A stretch of DNA of 64,000 bases, taken from Adiantum capillus-veneris. Its lineage: Eukaryota; Streptophyta; Polypodiopsida; Polypodiales; Pteridaceae. Shown one piece after another: positions 44,863 to 57,289 of this stretch (the stretch's first letter is position 1; each line of letters starts with the position of its first letter). The stretch covers positions 144,446,711 through 144,510,710 of the forward strand of contig CM043966.1 of assembly GCA_014529385.2 (NCBI GenBank), read 5' to 3'. Made by a program: the position numbers and the translations under genes. Below the pieces are notes generated by a model. That model searched no databases. It was not told where the DNA came from and worked only from the letters and a program-made list of their open reading frames with translations.

Positions 44863-45080
44863 TCGAGCATTGCGACGGCACGGGGTAGCAAGGCAGTTGA
44901 GCGTGGCATGGCGGTAGCTCCCCCTTCTTCGCGGCGAGGAATCCTCCACAAAGGCGAGCGTCAGGCGGTTTGTGACACACCCTTTCTCTCTTGAGCTTGC
45001 TAGATTAACGTGGTTGTGTGCTTGCAGCTATTTGTGGCTCGCACATAGTGTACGGAAAGTCCATTTCTTTGACACATGCG
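42934..45080 (+). other. Putative C-family LTR start and unassigned sequence
   Basis: The first 100 bp match 45363-45460 (TTTGCTGACATC, a CATCATTCACTT segment and a TATATATAAAGCC TATA-like stretch at about 43015), consistent with an LTR start after the purine tract. The LTR end could not be placed. The remainder (43.1-45.1 kb) has no gene that I can support. It includes a purine tract TAGGGGGAG at about 43177 and the microsatellite listed next. Confidence 0.4.
44784..44859. repeat. (TG)n-(GA)n compound microsatellite
   Basis: About 38 bases of TG followed by about 38 bases of GA. The minus-strand frames here (44637-44980) are low-complexity artefacts. Confidence 0.95.
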
Positions 45081-45092
45081 ATAGATGCGCAC

Positions 45093-45362
45093 ATATAAGC
45101 TTCAACACAACCTCCACCTACCATTGTAAATATCCATACAAATAAGAAAGAATTTGCACCTACCATTGTAAGTTCACGACCTATAACAACATTGCACGTA
45201 AGATCATGGGAGAGTACCTTACCACCCTTTCAACTAGATGAAATTCCTAGGGAGGTGAAAAATTATTGGTCAAAGTCCTCACCCATTACAATTTGGAACA
45301 ATTGGTTTCAAAAGGTGACGATATCGTTCCAAAAGGTATGATCAACCCAAGGAAGGGGGGAG
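45093..45362 (+). pseudogene. Second copy of the C-family 3' end with polypurine tract
   Basis: Aligns with 42655-42933 (ACAACCTCCACCTACCATTG start; NLEQLVSKGDDIVPK; purine tract GGAAGGGGGGAG at 45351-45362). The following TGTTTGCTGACATCC at 45363 is the better-preserved LTR start of this family. Confidence 0.55.
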
Positions 45363-46320
45363 TGTTTGCTGACATCCATCATTCACTTACTCCCCTCTTA
45401 ACCTTTCTCCCTGACCTCTCAATCTCCCAATCTTAGGGAATGTATATATATAGCCCTATACTCAAGAAAAATAAAATAAAAATTAAAAGAGCAAGAGCCA
45501 CCAAACAAAAATATGGAAACCTACATGATCCAAAAATCATAATAACACATTATGCACAAGAACATGACCTTTTGACATGACCCTCATAATATTTGCACAC
45601 TAACCAAAATCTATCTGTGTTTACCGATTTGGATAGTACTCTAGAGTCATCCACTCCTACCTTGGGTGAGAGGTACCCTTTTTACTTTTCACAAGTGTTT
45701 CACATAGTCTATCCGGTGCTTGCCTGTGAAGGAAATTTGGTAGATACGCTAGTGTGTGAGAAGAATTTTGAGGAATTAGAATGGCTGATACGTCTCTTGA
45801 CCACGACTGCTCTCTACTTAGTAGAGAATGTCTGTCCAATTGCACTAATGGCCGGAAATGACATGCCATATGGGGTGGCCTCTACACCACACATAGCCTG
45901 AACATCCCCAAGCATCATCTCAAGGTGGAAGTGAGCCTATGGGTAGGAAGGGGCACCACCTAGCATAAATGCGGCTAGGACGCAAACATACATGGCCTAG
46001 GGTAGGAAATGTGAAATGCTCTCTAGGTAGTCGACATGAAATGGTGGTGTAATAACCGTTCATATGTAGAGAAAAATGCCTAATCATTAATCATTAATGT
46101 GTGCACAAGAGAGGTATGTGAAAAGCTCGAAAACAGGGCACACTGATTGGCGGGAGGGATTGCACATGATGGAGCACGAGTAGGGCGATATACAATATAC
46201 GAAACATCCCGTAACCATGGAAAATCATAATAAAGAATGGACTCAAAAGATCAAGACAACATTACACCCCTTTACTGGCGATGGAGATACTTACAAATAA
46301 TGGTCTTGACGACTACAAAC
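45363..46320 (+). other. LTR start of C family, then unassigned sequence
   Basis: About 100 bp of LTR-like sequence with a TATA-like TATATATATAGCC at 45443, then no match. A 102-codon frame at 45593-45901 (FTDLDSTLESSTPTLGE) has no known domain. It is listed only as an observation. Confidence 0.35.
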
Positions 46321-46325
46321 GTAGC
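46321..46325. repeat. Target-site duplication of S2, left
   Basis: GTAGC; the right copy is CTAGC at 50666-50670 (4 of 5 bases). Confidence 0.65.
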
Positions 46326-47299
46326 TGTAAGGTCTCCACCTTTCTAGCTGTCGAGAATTAACTTAAGCTTTAGGAGAAAGCATTGATCAGGCAATCAGGT
46401 AAAGACACTATCTCCAAAGCAATAAAAATCGGTATTTTTGGAATCTTAAGCACAACAAACCCCGGGCTAGAAATTTTCAGAATTGAATTCCGATAAAAAC
46501 TAACATAGTTGTGGCCCCTGGAAGTTTACACTGTGAATTGAGTAAATTAAGTAAAATTGAAAGGTTTCAGTAATTATTACTACTAAAGACTTTTTATCCT
46601 AAAGTTCTAGAAGCTACAAATATTTCCAAAGATAATCATTAAAAGTAAAAAAGAATAGCAGAAAATCTATTTTGTGTATTTGGGGGACTGTGTGGGATAA
46701 TGATGAACTTTTCCATACTAGATTTAGCAGCAGGGAGCGTGTTTAGAGCTGTAGGGTTGCTTGGGATGCAAGCTACTGCCATTTTCCAGCCTATGAGTGC
46801 CCAGAAACCTATAAATATGACCCTTTCTTCACAATTTCGGACAGACTCGGAGCCTTGGTACATTCTCTTTCATCTAGAGAGACCTCTACGCAGAAATCAC
46901 TAGAGAGTAAAGCTCTAGTTGATTAATTAACGGTAATTAGTACTAACATTTCTTAATTAATAAAGCTAGGTTAACCTATTTACAAATCTCTTAATTAATT
47001 GAAGATTAGACGTATGTATACTCTAATATTCTCTACTAATTAAAAATTCTTTGATGATTATTGAAATTAAGCTTGGGGATATTAAGCTAATTAATTACTA
47101 CATCATATTAGGGCTGAAATTTCTCATTTTAACCATAAATTAATGATAATTATATTAATTAAGTTTAGATTAAGATAAGATAATTATCAGAGATGTGTTA
47201 GACTTTCATTATGCTAGAAAAATTATCTTGTAATTTTTGAGTAATTTTCATAATTAATTAGGCAGAGTTACACTGCTTTTTGGGAAAAATTAAAGGGAT

Positions 47300-48830
47300 A
47301 AAATAGAAAATTAATCCAAAATACTTTAAGATAATTATCAGAGATAACTTACATCTTAGAAAACTTGTGATAATTATCTTAACCTCAGATAATTGATATA
47401 ACTAATTATCCTAGCAGAATTACACTATTTTTTGGAGAAAACTAAAGGGGGAAAATAGCACATTGATCCAAAATGCTTTGAGATAATTATTAGAGATAGC
47501 TCAAATTTTCAAAAACCCATAATAATTATCTTAACCTCAAATAATTAGTTTAACTAATTATCTCAACATAATTACACTATTTTTAGTGGAAATTAAAAAG
47601 AAGAAAATAGCACATTAATCCAAAATGCTTTGAGATACTTATCAAAGGTAAATCACATATTATAAAACTTGTGATAATTATCTTAATAATAGATAATTAG
47701 TTTAACTAATTGTCTCAGTAGAATTACATTGTTTTTAGGAGAAAATAAAAGGGGGAAATAGCAAACTAATTCAAAATGATGTGAGATAATTATCAGAGGT
47801 AAATCACATCTTATGAAACTTGTGATAATTATTTTATCTTTAGATAATTATTTTAACTAATTATCTAAGCATAATTACACTGTTTTTAGGAGAAAATAAA
47901 AGGGGAAAAATAGCAAACGAATCCAAAAAGCTTTGAGATAATTTTGAGAGTTAAAACACATCTTGCAAAACCCTTAATAATTATTGTAATTATAGATAAT
48001 TAGTTTATCTAATTATCTTAGTAAAAAAACACTAATTTTAAGGGAAAACTTAAAGGGGAAAACTAGTAAATCATGTTATATGATTACATGCTATTTATTA
48101 GAGTTAGAATACATGATAAAAAGGCCATGGTAATCATGTCAAGGTTAGAAAATTGGTATAGATATTCATTTGAGTCAAATTATACTAATTTTAGTCAAAA
48201 TGTAAAGGGGGAAATTAGTAAATCATGCTAGATGATTGCATGCTATTTATTAGAGTTAGATTACATAATAAGAATACCGTGATAATTATGTCAAGGTTAG
48301 AAAATTAGCATAGATATTTATTTGAGTCAAATTATACGAATTTAGGTCAAAAGTAAAGTGGGAAATTTGTAAATCATCTTAGATGATTACATGCTATTTA
48401 TTAGAGTCAGATTACATGATAAGGAGGCCATGATAATTATGTGAAGGTTAGAAAATTAGTCTGGATATCGATTCAAGTCAAATTATACTAATTTTAGACA
48501 AAAAGTAAAGGGGGAAACTAGAAAATCATGTTAGATGATTACATGCTATTTATCAGAGTTATATTACATGATAAGGAGGCTGTGATAATTATTTCAAGGT
48601 TAGAAATTTAGTATAGATATTTATTTAGGTCAAATTATACTAATTTTAGACAAAAAGTAAAGGGGGAAATTAGTAATTCATGTTAGATCATTACATGCTG
48701 TTTATCACAGTTAGAATACATGATAAAAAGGCCATGATAATTATTTCAAGGGTAGAAAATTAGTATAGATATTTATCTAAGTCAAATTATATTAATTTTA
48801 GCTAAAAATTAAAGATGAAAATTAGATAAC
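47300..48830 (+). repeat. AT-rich tandem arrays in S2
   Basis: First an array around GATAATTATCAGAG and AACTAATTATC, then one around ATGATTACATGCTATTTAT and GTCAAATTATACTAATTTTAG. These are the reverse complement counterparts of 38040-39545. Confidence 0.75.
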
Positions 48831-49362
48831 TAAGTTGGAAAACTAAAAGATAATTACCAAAGGTCAAAAATAGCCTTATCTACGTGTGATAATTATACCA
48901 TAGTTAATTAGTGAGTTTGAAAAATTATAATAGATCAAAAGTCTTATTTTTAGAAAAAGAGTAATTAAAATAAATAGACTTTGCGATCAAAAGTTTCTAG
49001 GAAAATTACAGTAAGTATAAACCAGTGATATAACATTGAGAAAATGAGATCTTCAAGATAAAATAAATAGAAATAATATTAAGCTCAAAATAAGCATATT
49101 CCAAGCTTAAAATTCGATGGGAAAATTAGGAAAAAGGTATAGAAAATTATAAGAAAATTACGAGAGCTTAGAAAACCATTAGGAAAGCTTTGGAAAAAGT
49201 TATCATGTCTATATAGATAAATAAAAAATTACTAGGTCAAGAATTTATCAATTAAAACTATAAATTTAACCTTGGATGGGTTACAATTGAATACAAAGGT
49301 TAAGTTTAGCTTTTGGGTAATTAACCTAGCGATTAGATGTCCTTTTTATAAGGATAAGACAT

Positions 49363-49539
49363 ATGGCACCTAAAAGGACCCGAGAAAATCCTACATCCGA
49401 TGATGAGGGCGAAGCTCTAAATCTAACTAGAGCGTCGCACGTCTACGAAGCCGGGCCTAGTAGTAGGCCTACAGAGGAGAGTCTTCAGGTGCCAGAGTAG
49501 TAGCAGATGGCCGATCAGTCCCAGGTGGGTTTCCTATTA
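49363..49539 (+). pseudogene. S2 copy of the MAPKRTR mini-ORF
   Basis: Same ATG, MAPKRTR start and AGPSSRP segment as in S1. Two consecutive TAG codons (49498-49503) replace the Gln codons of S1, and CAGGTGGGT follows at about 49522. Confidence 0.4.
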
Positions 49540-50665
49540 TTCAATTAAGTCTTTTAATAGTTTAAGTTCTTTCATAAGTTAGCATTGCATACGTAAGTAG
49601 TGAGTAAGAATCAAAAAAGAAAAAAGTGACCAAAAACGGAAGGTAACTTTCAACGTGCATTTGTTTATAATATAGAAAAGAATTATTTGGGTTAAAACTG
49701 GTTGAATTAGGAAAGATATGATTGATCATCCTTAAGACAACTTGTCTTAAGACACCTCCGACTCCTTGCTTTATTTTGATGATAATGATGGCTTTCCAGC
49801 CATGGATAATTCGATTACCCCATGAACATTGATTGTCTACTCGTGTCATGTCTTGATGTTTCTACATAAGTTAGGATACCATTTTGTTAATCCTAGGGGA
49901 GCCACCCGGTTGTATGAGAAACTGGTTTGGTGTATGGGCACCCGGAACCTTGGGTGGGGGTTTATCCACTCCGGATTGTGAACAAGGAATGGGTGCCGTT
50001 TTTTTCACCCTTAGGTGGTCTTGAGACAAGAAGAGTACTGGTCATGGTTATTATGGACAAATGTTTTGATTGACAGTAACCTGTTTTAAGTTTAAAGATG
50101 TTTGTTTTCTAAAAGAATGCTTTTCAATGTTGTCTTTAATTCTTGATTGAAGGAATTACTGTGACGGAAAGTTAAAAGAAACCAGTATTTTAAATGTTAA
50201 AACAATGTGATAGTAATTAGGAAATTAAAAGAATCATGTGAGAGTGCGGGGTGGTAAGTGGGGATTGACTAAGGTTGTCAATCATGGATGGGTGGACCTG
50301 ATTAGTCAGGTAACTATCTATCCCTGCGCATTAAAAAACATAGAAAACTTCTTCACTTGGAAGAGGAGTCCACCAGCGGCTGTGCCCTCACATATGTTAG
50401 GGGGAAAGAAGTGTTGGTTGAGGATACCTTAGCCCAATATGTGGAAGTTATAGGGCAAGACTTTTGGGATTGTTAATACGTTGTCTTGTTTCCGCTACGA
50501 GACAAGACTAGGTCTTCTTCTAACGCTATAGACCCAAGCCATTGGCAATGGTATGGGTCTATTCCTTGGATTTTTCTTGTTTAGAGACTCTGATTTTTAT
50601 AAGGCCGAGAGACCTTTCAAGGACCCCATCCCACTTTTTCGTGTAGGTGGGTTGGGGACCTCACA

Positions 50666-51649
50666 CTAGCTTTTGACATTAGGGATGTAACGTGGAATAC
50701 GAGCGCCATATGGCGCATGGCGAGGTTTGGAGTTAGCGGGAGGGTTAGTTGAGGGGAAATAGCAAGATGATGCAGCCACCGATGACATCAATCACCAATA
50801 ATTTGAGCGGGCCAAGATGGCATGGCGTTGATGCCTTCAAGCCAAGCGTGCTTATATTGCTTGGTGGGAGAGCAGCGACTACTTCATGTGCATAGAGTGG
50901 TCGTGATTAGTAACTCAATGTGGTGTGGTGAATCACAGAGAGAACGGTGAGGTTGCCAATGCTAAAGTGCCCAAAACTTGCAACCAAACATGATGCCATT
51001 AGCTCTTAAGCATAGGTGCACTACGTGCTTAGCGGTGCTTACAATGTAGAGTGCATGGAGCTAGTATGCTCCTCCTTCACTTGAATGTTCTCGCTTCTTC
51101 TGTCTTACCCCTTTGTGCTAAGTGGAGGCCTCTTTATATAGGCTTAAGAGGTGGTCCTTAACTACTGGTCATTGCAAGTATCCCTTGGTCGCTGTAGAAG
51201 ATCTAGATGCCTCTCTAGAGAGAGAGAGAAGGTAGAGATATAGAGAAAGGAAAGAGTGGGATGGGGAGATTTTTTTTACAATCCACTAGCCATGGCTAGG
51301 TTATTAGGGAAGAGTCGGGGTTTTAGGGTATTTACATGGGTTTTTTTGATGGTTCGGGCGGTCGGTGTGAGGTTTCAGTGCTGTGGTAGTTGGTTTTTGT
51401 CATGAGAAGCCAAGATGTTATGTCTTACCTTCTTTCGGTGCTGGCCGGGGCGTGCCTTCCGCGCCACTTCTTGTTTTGGTGTTGGCGACGCGCGAGTTGG
51501 CCTCCTTCTTTCCTTTGATGTTGGTGTCGATAGTTTCCTTTCTTCTTCTTTTTTTTGTTGTGAGTGAGTATATGCTTGTGTGCATATTTGTGTGTATGAA
51601 TGCGGGTGAGTGTGTGCGTGAATATAGTGTGTTTGTATGAGTGTGTGGG
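50666..51649. other. Unassigned sequence
   Basis: No gene recognised. It begins with the S2 target duplication CTAGC. It contains TTTATATAGGC at about 51130, which on the minus strand would be TATA-like, and GA-rich runs near 51216-51262. The frames from 51383 on are GC-rich or low-complexity. Confidence 0.4.
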
Positions 51650-51700
51650 AACGGGAGTAGGAGAGGGGGGCTTAAAAAAAAAAAAGTGCATAATATATAT

Positions 51701-51744
<44 letters not shown>

Positions 51745-51766
51745 ATATATGTATATATACATATAT

Positions 51767-51810
<44 letters not shown>

Positions 51811-51859
51811 ATATATATTATGCACTTTTTTTTTTTTAAAGCCCCCCTCTCCTACTCCC

Positions 51860-51862
<3 letters not shown>
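51650..51862. repeat. Near-perfect 213-bp palindrome (TA-rich core)
   Basis: The outer arms AACGGGAGTAGGAGAGGGGG and their reverse complement, a 12-base A run facing a 12-base T run, TGCATAATAT facing ATATTATGCA, and a TA/CATA core centred near 51756. Both arms agree base for base wherever I checked them. It could form a long hairpin or cruciform. Protein-like frames here are artefacts. Confidence 0.9.
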
Positions 51863-52136
<274 letters not shown>

Positions 52137-52144
52137 ATGGCCTT

Positions 52145-52310
52145 CGGTTCTGCAGCATGCGCCTATACGGGCTGGTCCGACCAGAGAGCCAGAGAGCAAG
52201 AGTGCGAGGTGTGAGGTGGTGAGGGAGGGAGCGGGCGTGTGTGGGTTGTGGAAAATAGAGAGAGAGGTCTTGTAACATGCGCCTACGGGCTGGTCCGATG
52301 GGACGCGCAA
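52145..52310. repeat. Short direct repeat (GCATGCGCCTA-type)
   Basis: CATGCGCCTATACGGGCTGG at about 52155 and CATGCGCCTACGGGCTGG at about 52275, each followed by TCCGA. A third copy was not found. Confidence 0.6.
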
Positions 52311-53765
52311 GGGGGGGGGGTGATAGGTCTACTTTCGGCCGTCTCTGAGCGAGGAAGGGGGGGAATTAAATGGGTTCATTGGTGGGGTATGAACACAATT
52401 TTAGGAAAATAGGGAAAAATGCACAAATTTGGGACAATTCTTTGTGCCACATGGACTTGACGTGAATTTCCTTGTGCTAAGTTGTTGCACATAAGATAGC
52501 TATGGTATAATGTTTAGTGAATGGTAATGACTCTATACAAGATCTAATATTGTGTGTTGTCAACAACCATACTATAAACTAGGGTGTGTCTGCACACAAT
52601 AGTTTGTAAATATACACGCACCCAAAATAAAGTTTGCCAACCACACATGCTTCATTGCCAAAACGATTGAAATGTACATTGCAAGAGAGGCTTGGGCGAT
52701 TAAATTGAAAAGTATACCATTCATATTGATGAGATTTCTCGAAGATTATAATGTTGATAATGAGTCTAACTACGAGTCTACTAACTTGAAACATTGTCAA
52801 AAGATTACAAAACTACAATGTCAATGCTAAGCAACCATTCCTCCTAATTTGCGTTTAAATTTGGTGCCTTAGCTCATCAAGTTCCATCTGACTATATTTT
52901 GGTCTTGAGGATTATTGCCTTTGGCATCTTAATTTTTTCAAGGATGATTCGTTGACCATTGGTCTTCAATGCCCAAGTGATGCACTCACTTTCTTTCCCG
53001 CAATGAGGATCATTTATTTTCTCTCATCAGTACTTTCTCCAAAGAATCCTTGTAAACCTTCAGAATACTTTCATTTTTGTTCTTTGAAATTGGTACCTAG
53101 TATTATACCTTGACTTGTAGGTAGTTTTTTGAAATTGGTACCTAGTATTATACCTTGACTTGTAGGTAGTTTTTTGACTCGTTGCTCTAAGAAAAATCTA
53201 TTGTTGTCACTTCTAACCAAGTTTGATAATGTTCATCACAAGGTTACACAGTCTCCCTTTGCCACATCAAGAGTGGGGTTGAGCTTCTCAATAGGTTTTT
53301 TGTGCATTGGACCATGACAGTGGCCCTCAATTACATTAAGGCCTACATCTTGATTATCTTTCCATGGAAGGTTAAAAGAATGATCTTGTTTAAATATACT
53401 TACTTCTTTAGCAAAATTCATCAAAGAAACGTATTCTCTTGCATCGGATATTTGCATAGCTTGCATAAGATTCTTCTAGTACATGAGTACCGGGTTGCAT
53501 CACCTACGAGACCACCTAGCATACTCACTTTTGTCTCGTTCCTCTTGCTACTAGGAATCTTTCCACCAAATAACATACTTCTTTAATCCCTCCACAAATT
53601 TCTCATTGTGTTTAGCATAGTCAAAGGGTGATAATACTTTTGAAACGCCTTCATGAATCTTGGGTGATTTCTTTTTTATAACTCTACACAACTTTTGGGT
53701 AACCAATCAATATTTTTACAATGAATTTTGTACTATATAAAAGATGTGCCATCACTTATACATAA
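52311..53765. other. Unassigned sequence with a 45-bp tandem duplication
   Basis: No gene recognised. Minus-strand frames at 52579-52800 and 53236-53466 have no known motif. A 45-bp unit (GAAATTGGTACCTAGTATTA start) is exactly duplicated at 53086-53130 and 53131-53175. Confidence 0.5.
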
Positions 53766-55345
53766 CCTAAATTGCAATGGCTTTGGATGACCCACTAAGC
53801 TATCTAGTTTCAAACTACCCAATGTCCCGATCTTGGCCTTTTCTAGCTAGATATGGGGATGGAGCTCAAGATGTCAAACTGGTTTTGAATGACACACTAA
53901 GCTATCTAATGTCAAACTACCTAATGTCAGAATCTAGTAATAAAAATCATTAAATTTTGTCAAAATATTTGACATGGAGCTCAAATTTCTAGGTAGGTAT
54001 AGGGATGGAGCTCAAGATGCTAGGAGAAAAAGGCATGGAGCTCCGCTTAGCTACTAGGTTTGACCTCCATGTCAATATCTACCATAGAGTTCAAACTTAG
54101 GTTTGAGCTTCAAGTATTTATCTACCTAATAGCTCGACCTCCATGACTCAATCTACCTATAGCAGCTCAATCGAGCTCCATGCCTCCTCAATATACCTTA
54201 ATTTTCAATGGATTTGAATGACCTACTAAGCTATCTAACTTCAAACTAACTAATGTCAAAACCTACTAAGACAAGTCATCCATTTATTTCAAAATATTTG
54301 ACATGAGGTTCAAATTTAGGTAGATGTTGGGATGAAGCTCAAGCTGCTAGGAGGAAAAGCCATAGAACTTGGGCTTCATGGTGGATTGAGGCGTGGAGGT
54401 CTGCTGAGCTGCTAGGTAGATATAGGCATGGAGCTCAAACTTAAGTTCAAACCTAGGCTTTTATCTACCTAGCAACTTATGTTTGAGCTCTAGGCCTTTA
54501 TCTACCTAACAACTTGAACTCAATTTTGAGCTCCATGACTCAATCTACCTAGTAGCTCAATCGAGCTCCATGACTCCTCTTAAATTGCAATGGCTTTGAA
54601 TGAACCTTTAACCTATCTAACGTCAAACTCAATAATGTCAAAATCTACTAATAAAATTCATTCATTTATTTCAAAATATTTGACATGGAGCTCAAATTTT
54701 AGGTAGATATAGGGATGGAGATTAAGCTGCTAGGTGGAAAAGACATGGAGCTTGGGTTTGAAGGTAGATTGAGTTAAGGAGCTCAATTGAGTTGCCAGGT
54801 AGATATAGAAATGGAGCTCAAAGTTAAGATCAAGCTACATGTCAATATCTAACTCGGAGCTCAAAATTACGTTTGAGCTATAGGCATTTATCTACCTAGC
54901 ATCTCGAACTTAAGTTTTAGCTCCATGACTCAATCTACCTACCAGCTCAGCCGAGTTGCAATATGCCTCCTTAATCTACCTTAAATTGCAATGGCTTTGA
55001 ATGAACTACCAAGCTATATATCGAATGTCAAAATCTACTAATAAAAGTCATTCATTTATTCAAAATAACTGACATGGAGCTCAAATTTCTAGGTAGATAT
55101 GGGAATGGAGCTCAAGTTGCTAGGAGGAAAAGGCATGGAGCTTGGGCTTCATGCTAGATCGAGGCATGGAGCTAAACTGAGCTGATAGATAGATATAGAC
55201 ATGGAGCTCAAACTTAAGTTTGAAATGCAAGGTAGATTAGGTAGATAAAGGCCTTGAGCTCAAACATAAGTTCGAGCTCCTAGGTAGATATTGACATGGA
55301 GCTCGAACTTAAGTTTGAGATTTTAGGTTGATAAAGACATGGAGC
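53766..55345. repeat. Satellite of ~400-bp units
   Basis: The marker AAATTGCAATGGCTTTGAATG recurs at about 53770, 54195, 54575 and 54975, followed by AAGCTATCTA, AATGTCAAAATCTACTA and TTTGACATGGAGCTCAAATT. Spacings are about 425, 380 and 400 bp. Each unit contains several GAGCTC-flanked dyads around AACTTAAGTT or AACTTAGGTT. Confidence 0.85.
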
Positions 55346-55361
55346 TTTAACTTCAGTTCTA

Positions 55362-55364
<3 letters not shown>

Positions 55365-55404
<40 letters not shown>
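55365..55404. repeat. (GA)n microsatellite
   Basis: About 40 bases of GA at the right edge of the 400-bp satellite. Confidence 0.95.
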
Positions 55405-57289
55405 CAGCCCTCTAAATCCAAGGGACATGTGCCACTTAGAACACGTGTGCACGTAGGAGATGGGGACAAGGCCAGCAAACAAGGCTGACAAAGAGCTTGA
55501 GCCAACAAAAACTTGACGAGAAGCTTCACTCTGATTAGAGCTCTTGTGCATGGTCCTAGTGCGCTTAGCCAGCTATCAAAGTCCTGCACAGCACCCACAA
55601 GCACATTTGGTCTTCAATGAACCCTCCTCCCAATCTAGTCTCGACTGCCAATATTGTATTATCAAGCTGCCCCGTCATACTACTGACTTGAATGACGGTA
55701 GGTCTAATGCAGTAGCTCCCCCTCCCCGTCTAGATTTGAGAGTCCCTTCCTTCATGTTAATGGTAGCGTGGATGTCTATAGATAAGCTCCTTCTCCCCGT
55801 CCAGCTTCAACAATCCCAGCTCCCTTTGTGTGCGCGTTGGCAAACAACGGCCAAAGAGAGGAAACTTGTGTTGGGGCATTGCACAAGTGCAAGCAATGGG
55901 GTGAACCTCTACTTTTGTGTGTCATGTGGTCCATGCAGACAACCTGCCAAGATTTTCCGACTGCGGGGTTCAAGGGTGAAAAGGGTTAGATTATTTCCAA
56001 GGTAAGCTAAGGCGGTAGATTGAGCAAAGGAAGCAGCTTGTCCAAGATCAGTATGCCCTCTACGTATTGTTGTCTCCCAGCAAAGCAAACAAACAACAAA
56101 TTCTTTTTGCTTGCACATCCCGTTCCTAGATTTTACAGCTGTCCGCGGTTTTATGCATGCGCCTCCCTCCTCGTGGCTCTGTTTAAGAAGGAGAAGAAAA
56201 CACCCACCCTTACTGCAGACGGGTATGGAAAAGAGTACAACGTTTTTGAAAAAGAGAGAAGGTTGCCAACACTTGCGCATGAGGGAGACTGAAGGAGGAG
56301 ATGGCTATATTGAGGGAGCCTTGCGCATTAGGAGTTGTAGAGACATGGATCGACGGACGGCATGTCCCATTCCCCTGCCGTCTTCTTTGACGTCCGGTAT
56401 GTTTGAATTTCAAATTAAAGTGCACTTTTTGCAGCGTGACGTGTGCTTTTCGATTAATACATTTTGTTTTATGTTTTCTTTAGGTTAGGTTAGGATAGAA
56501 GTCATTTGAAAACACGCTTGGTCTTTGCTTTGGACTCCCGCTTGAAGCGTTTGAACATGACAGTTGGACCTCAACGTCTAAGTTTGATCTTGAGTCAAGT
56601 TGAACCTAGAACTCAACATTGAGTTCAAGATAAAGTACGCATGCTTTAGGATTTGGACCTCAACCTTCAACCTCGAGCTCAAGCTGGAGAACCAAAATTC
56701 GGACGTCAAGGCCGTCATGGATACAGATGTCTTCAAACATATAGCCTCATTTGTAAGTTTTGTGTAAACTTTGTTTACTGTTTTTGTAGAACGGAAAGGC
56801 TAGCCACATGGTGGGAAAATATACATGCAAGCACAATGTTTCGAGAGAAGAATGCTTGACATCCAAAGGTAGGTGAAATGTTTAGTTCCTATATGCAAAC
56901 AGCTATCCTCAAGAATTCATAGTATAGAATAACATACGGCATTGAAAATAATGAATGAAGCTTGAAATACATTTGTTCATCATTGGTGCGCATACATTCA
57001 AGACAATAAGCTTTTAGCCAAAAATATGCTTACATCATTCAACCATCAACCTTCTTGCATAAGCGTACATCATTCAAACACCAATATTCATGCATGTGGG
57101 TACATCATGCAAAAAAGAACCTTCATTTAGAGATTTAGGAAAACACAAAATGCATCTTACACCGATGTTTATTTCCTCCAGGAAACATGAAAGATTACGT
57201 ATTTTTTTGCACATTTTTCCTCAAACATCTTCTCACCTTAAGTTAGTCTCTTGAACTCCTTACAGCTAGCAAAAGTTTGACTTAACCTC
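55405..57289. other. Unassigned sequence between two satellites
   Basis: No gene recognised. Open frames at 55544-56005, 55909-56280 and 56111-56488 overlap on both strands with no known motif, so I do not call them. 56560-56640 contains degenerate TTGAGTTC/GAACTC text like that of the satellites. 56650-56860 has an open frame with a possible intron-like GTAAG...TTTTGTAG, unsupported. Confidence 0.4.

Larger units (their letters stand above)
46326..50665 (+). mobile_element. Solo LTR S2 (4.34 kb), same family as S1
   Basis: Starts TGTAAGGTCTCC and ends GGGACCTCACA. The whole length aligns with S1 in reverse complement, for example GAAATTTTCAGAATTGAATT at 46470 and the mini-ORF at 49363. Ends are slightly mutated relative to S1 (TTACA to TCACA) and the flanking duplication has one mismatch, so S2 is probably older than S1. 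It carries the same AT-rich tandem arrays at about 47300-48830 and lacks the 266-bp duplication. Confidence 0.85.

Noticed and set aside
44637-44980. Three overlapping minus-strand frames
   Set aside because: They translate the (TG)n-(GA)n microsatellite in three frames.
35947-50665. One large foldback transposon with 4.4-kb inverted arms
   Set aside because: Each arm has its own TG...CA-type ends and its own, different target duplication, so they are two independent insertions.
55544-56488. Cluster of frames of 65-153 codons on both strands
   Set aside because: Mutually overlapping, no conserved motif, no splice or promoter support.
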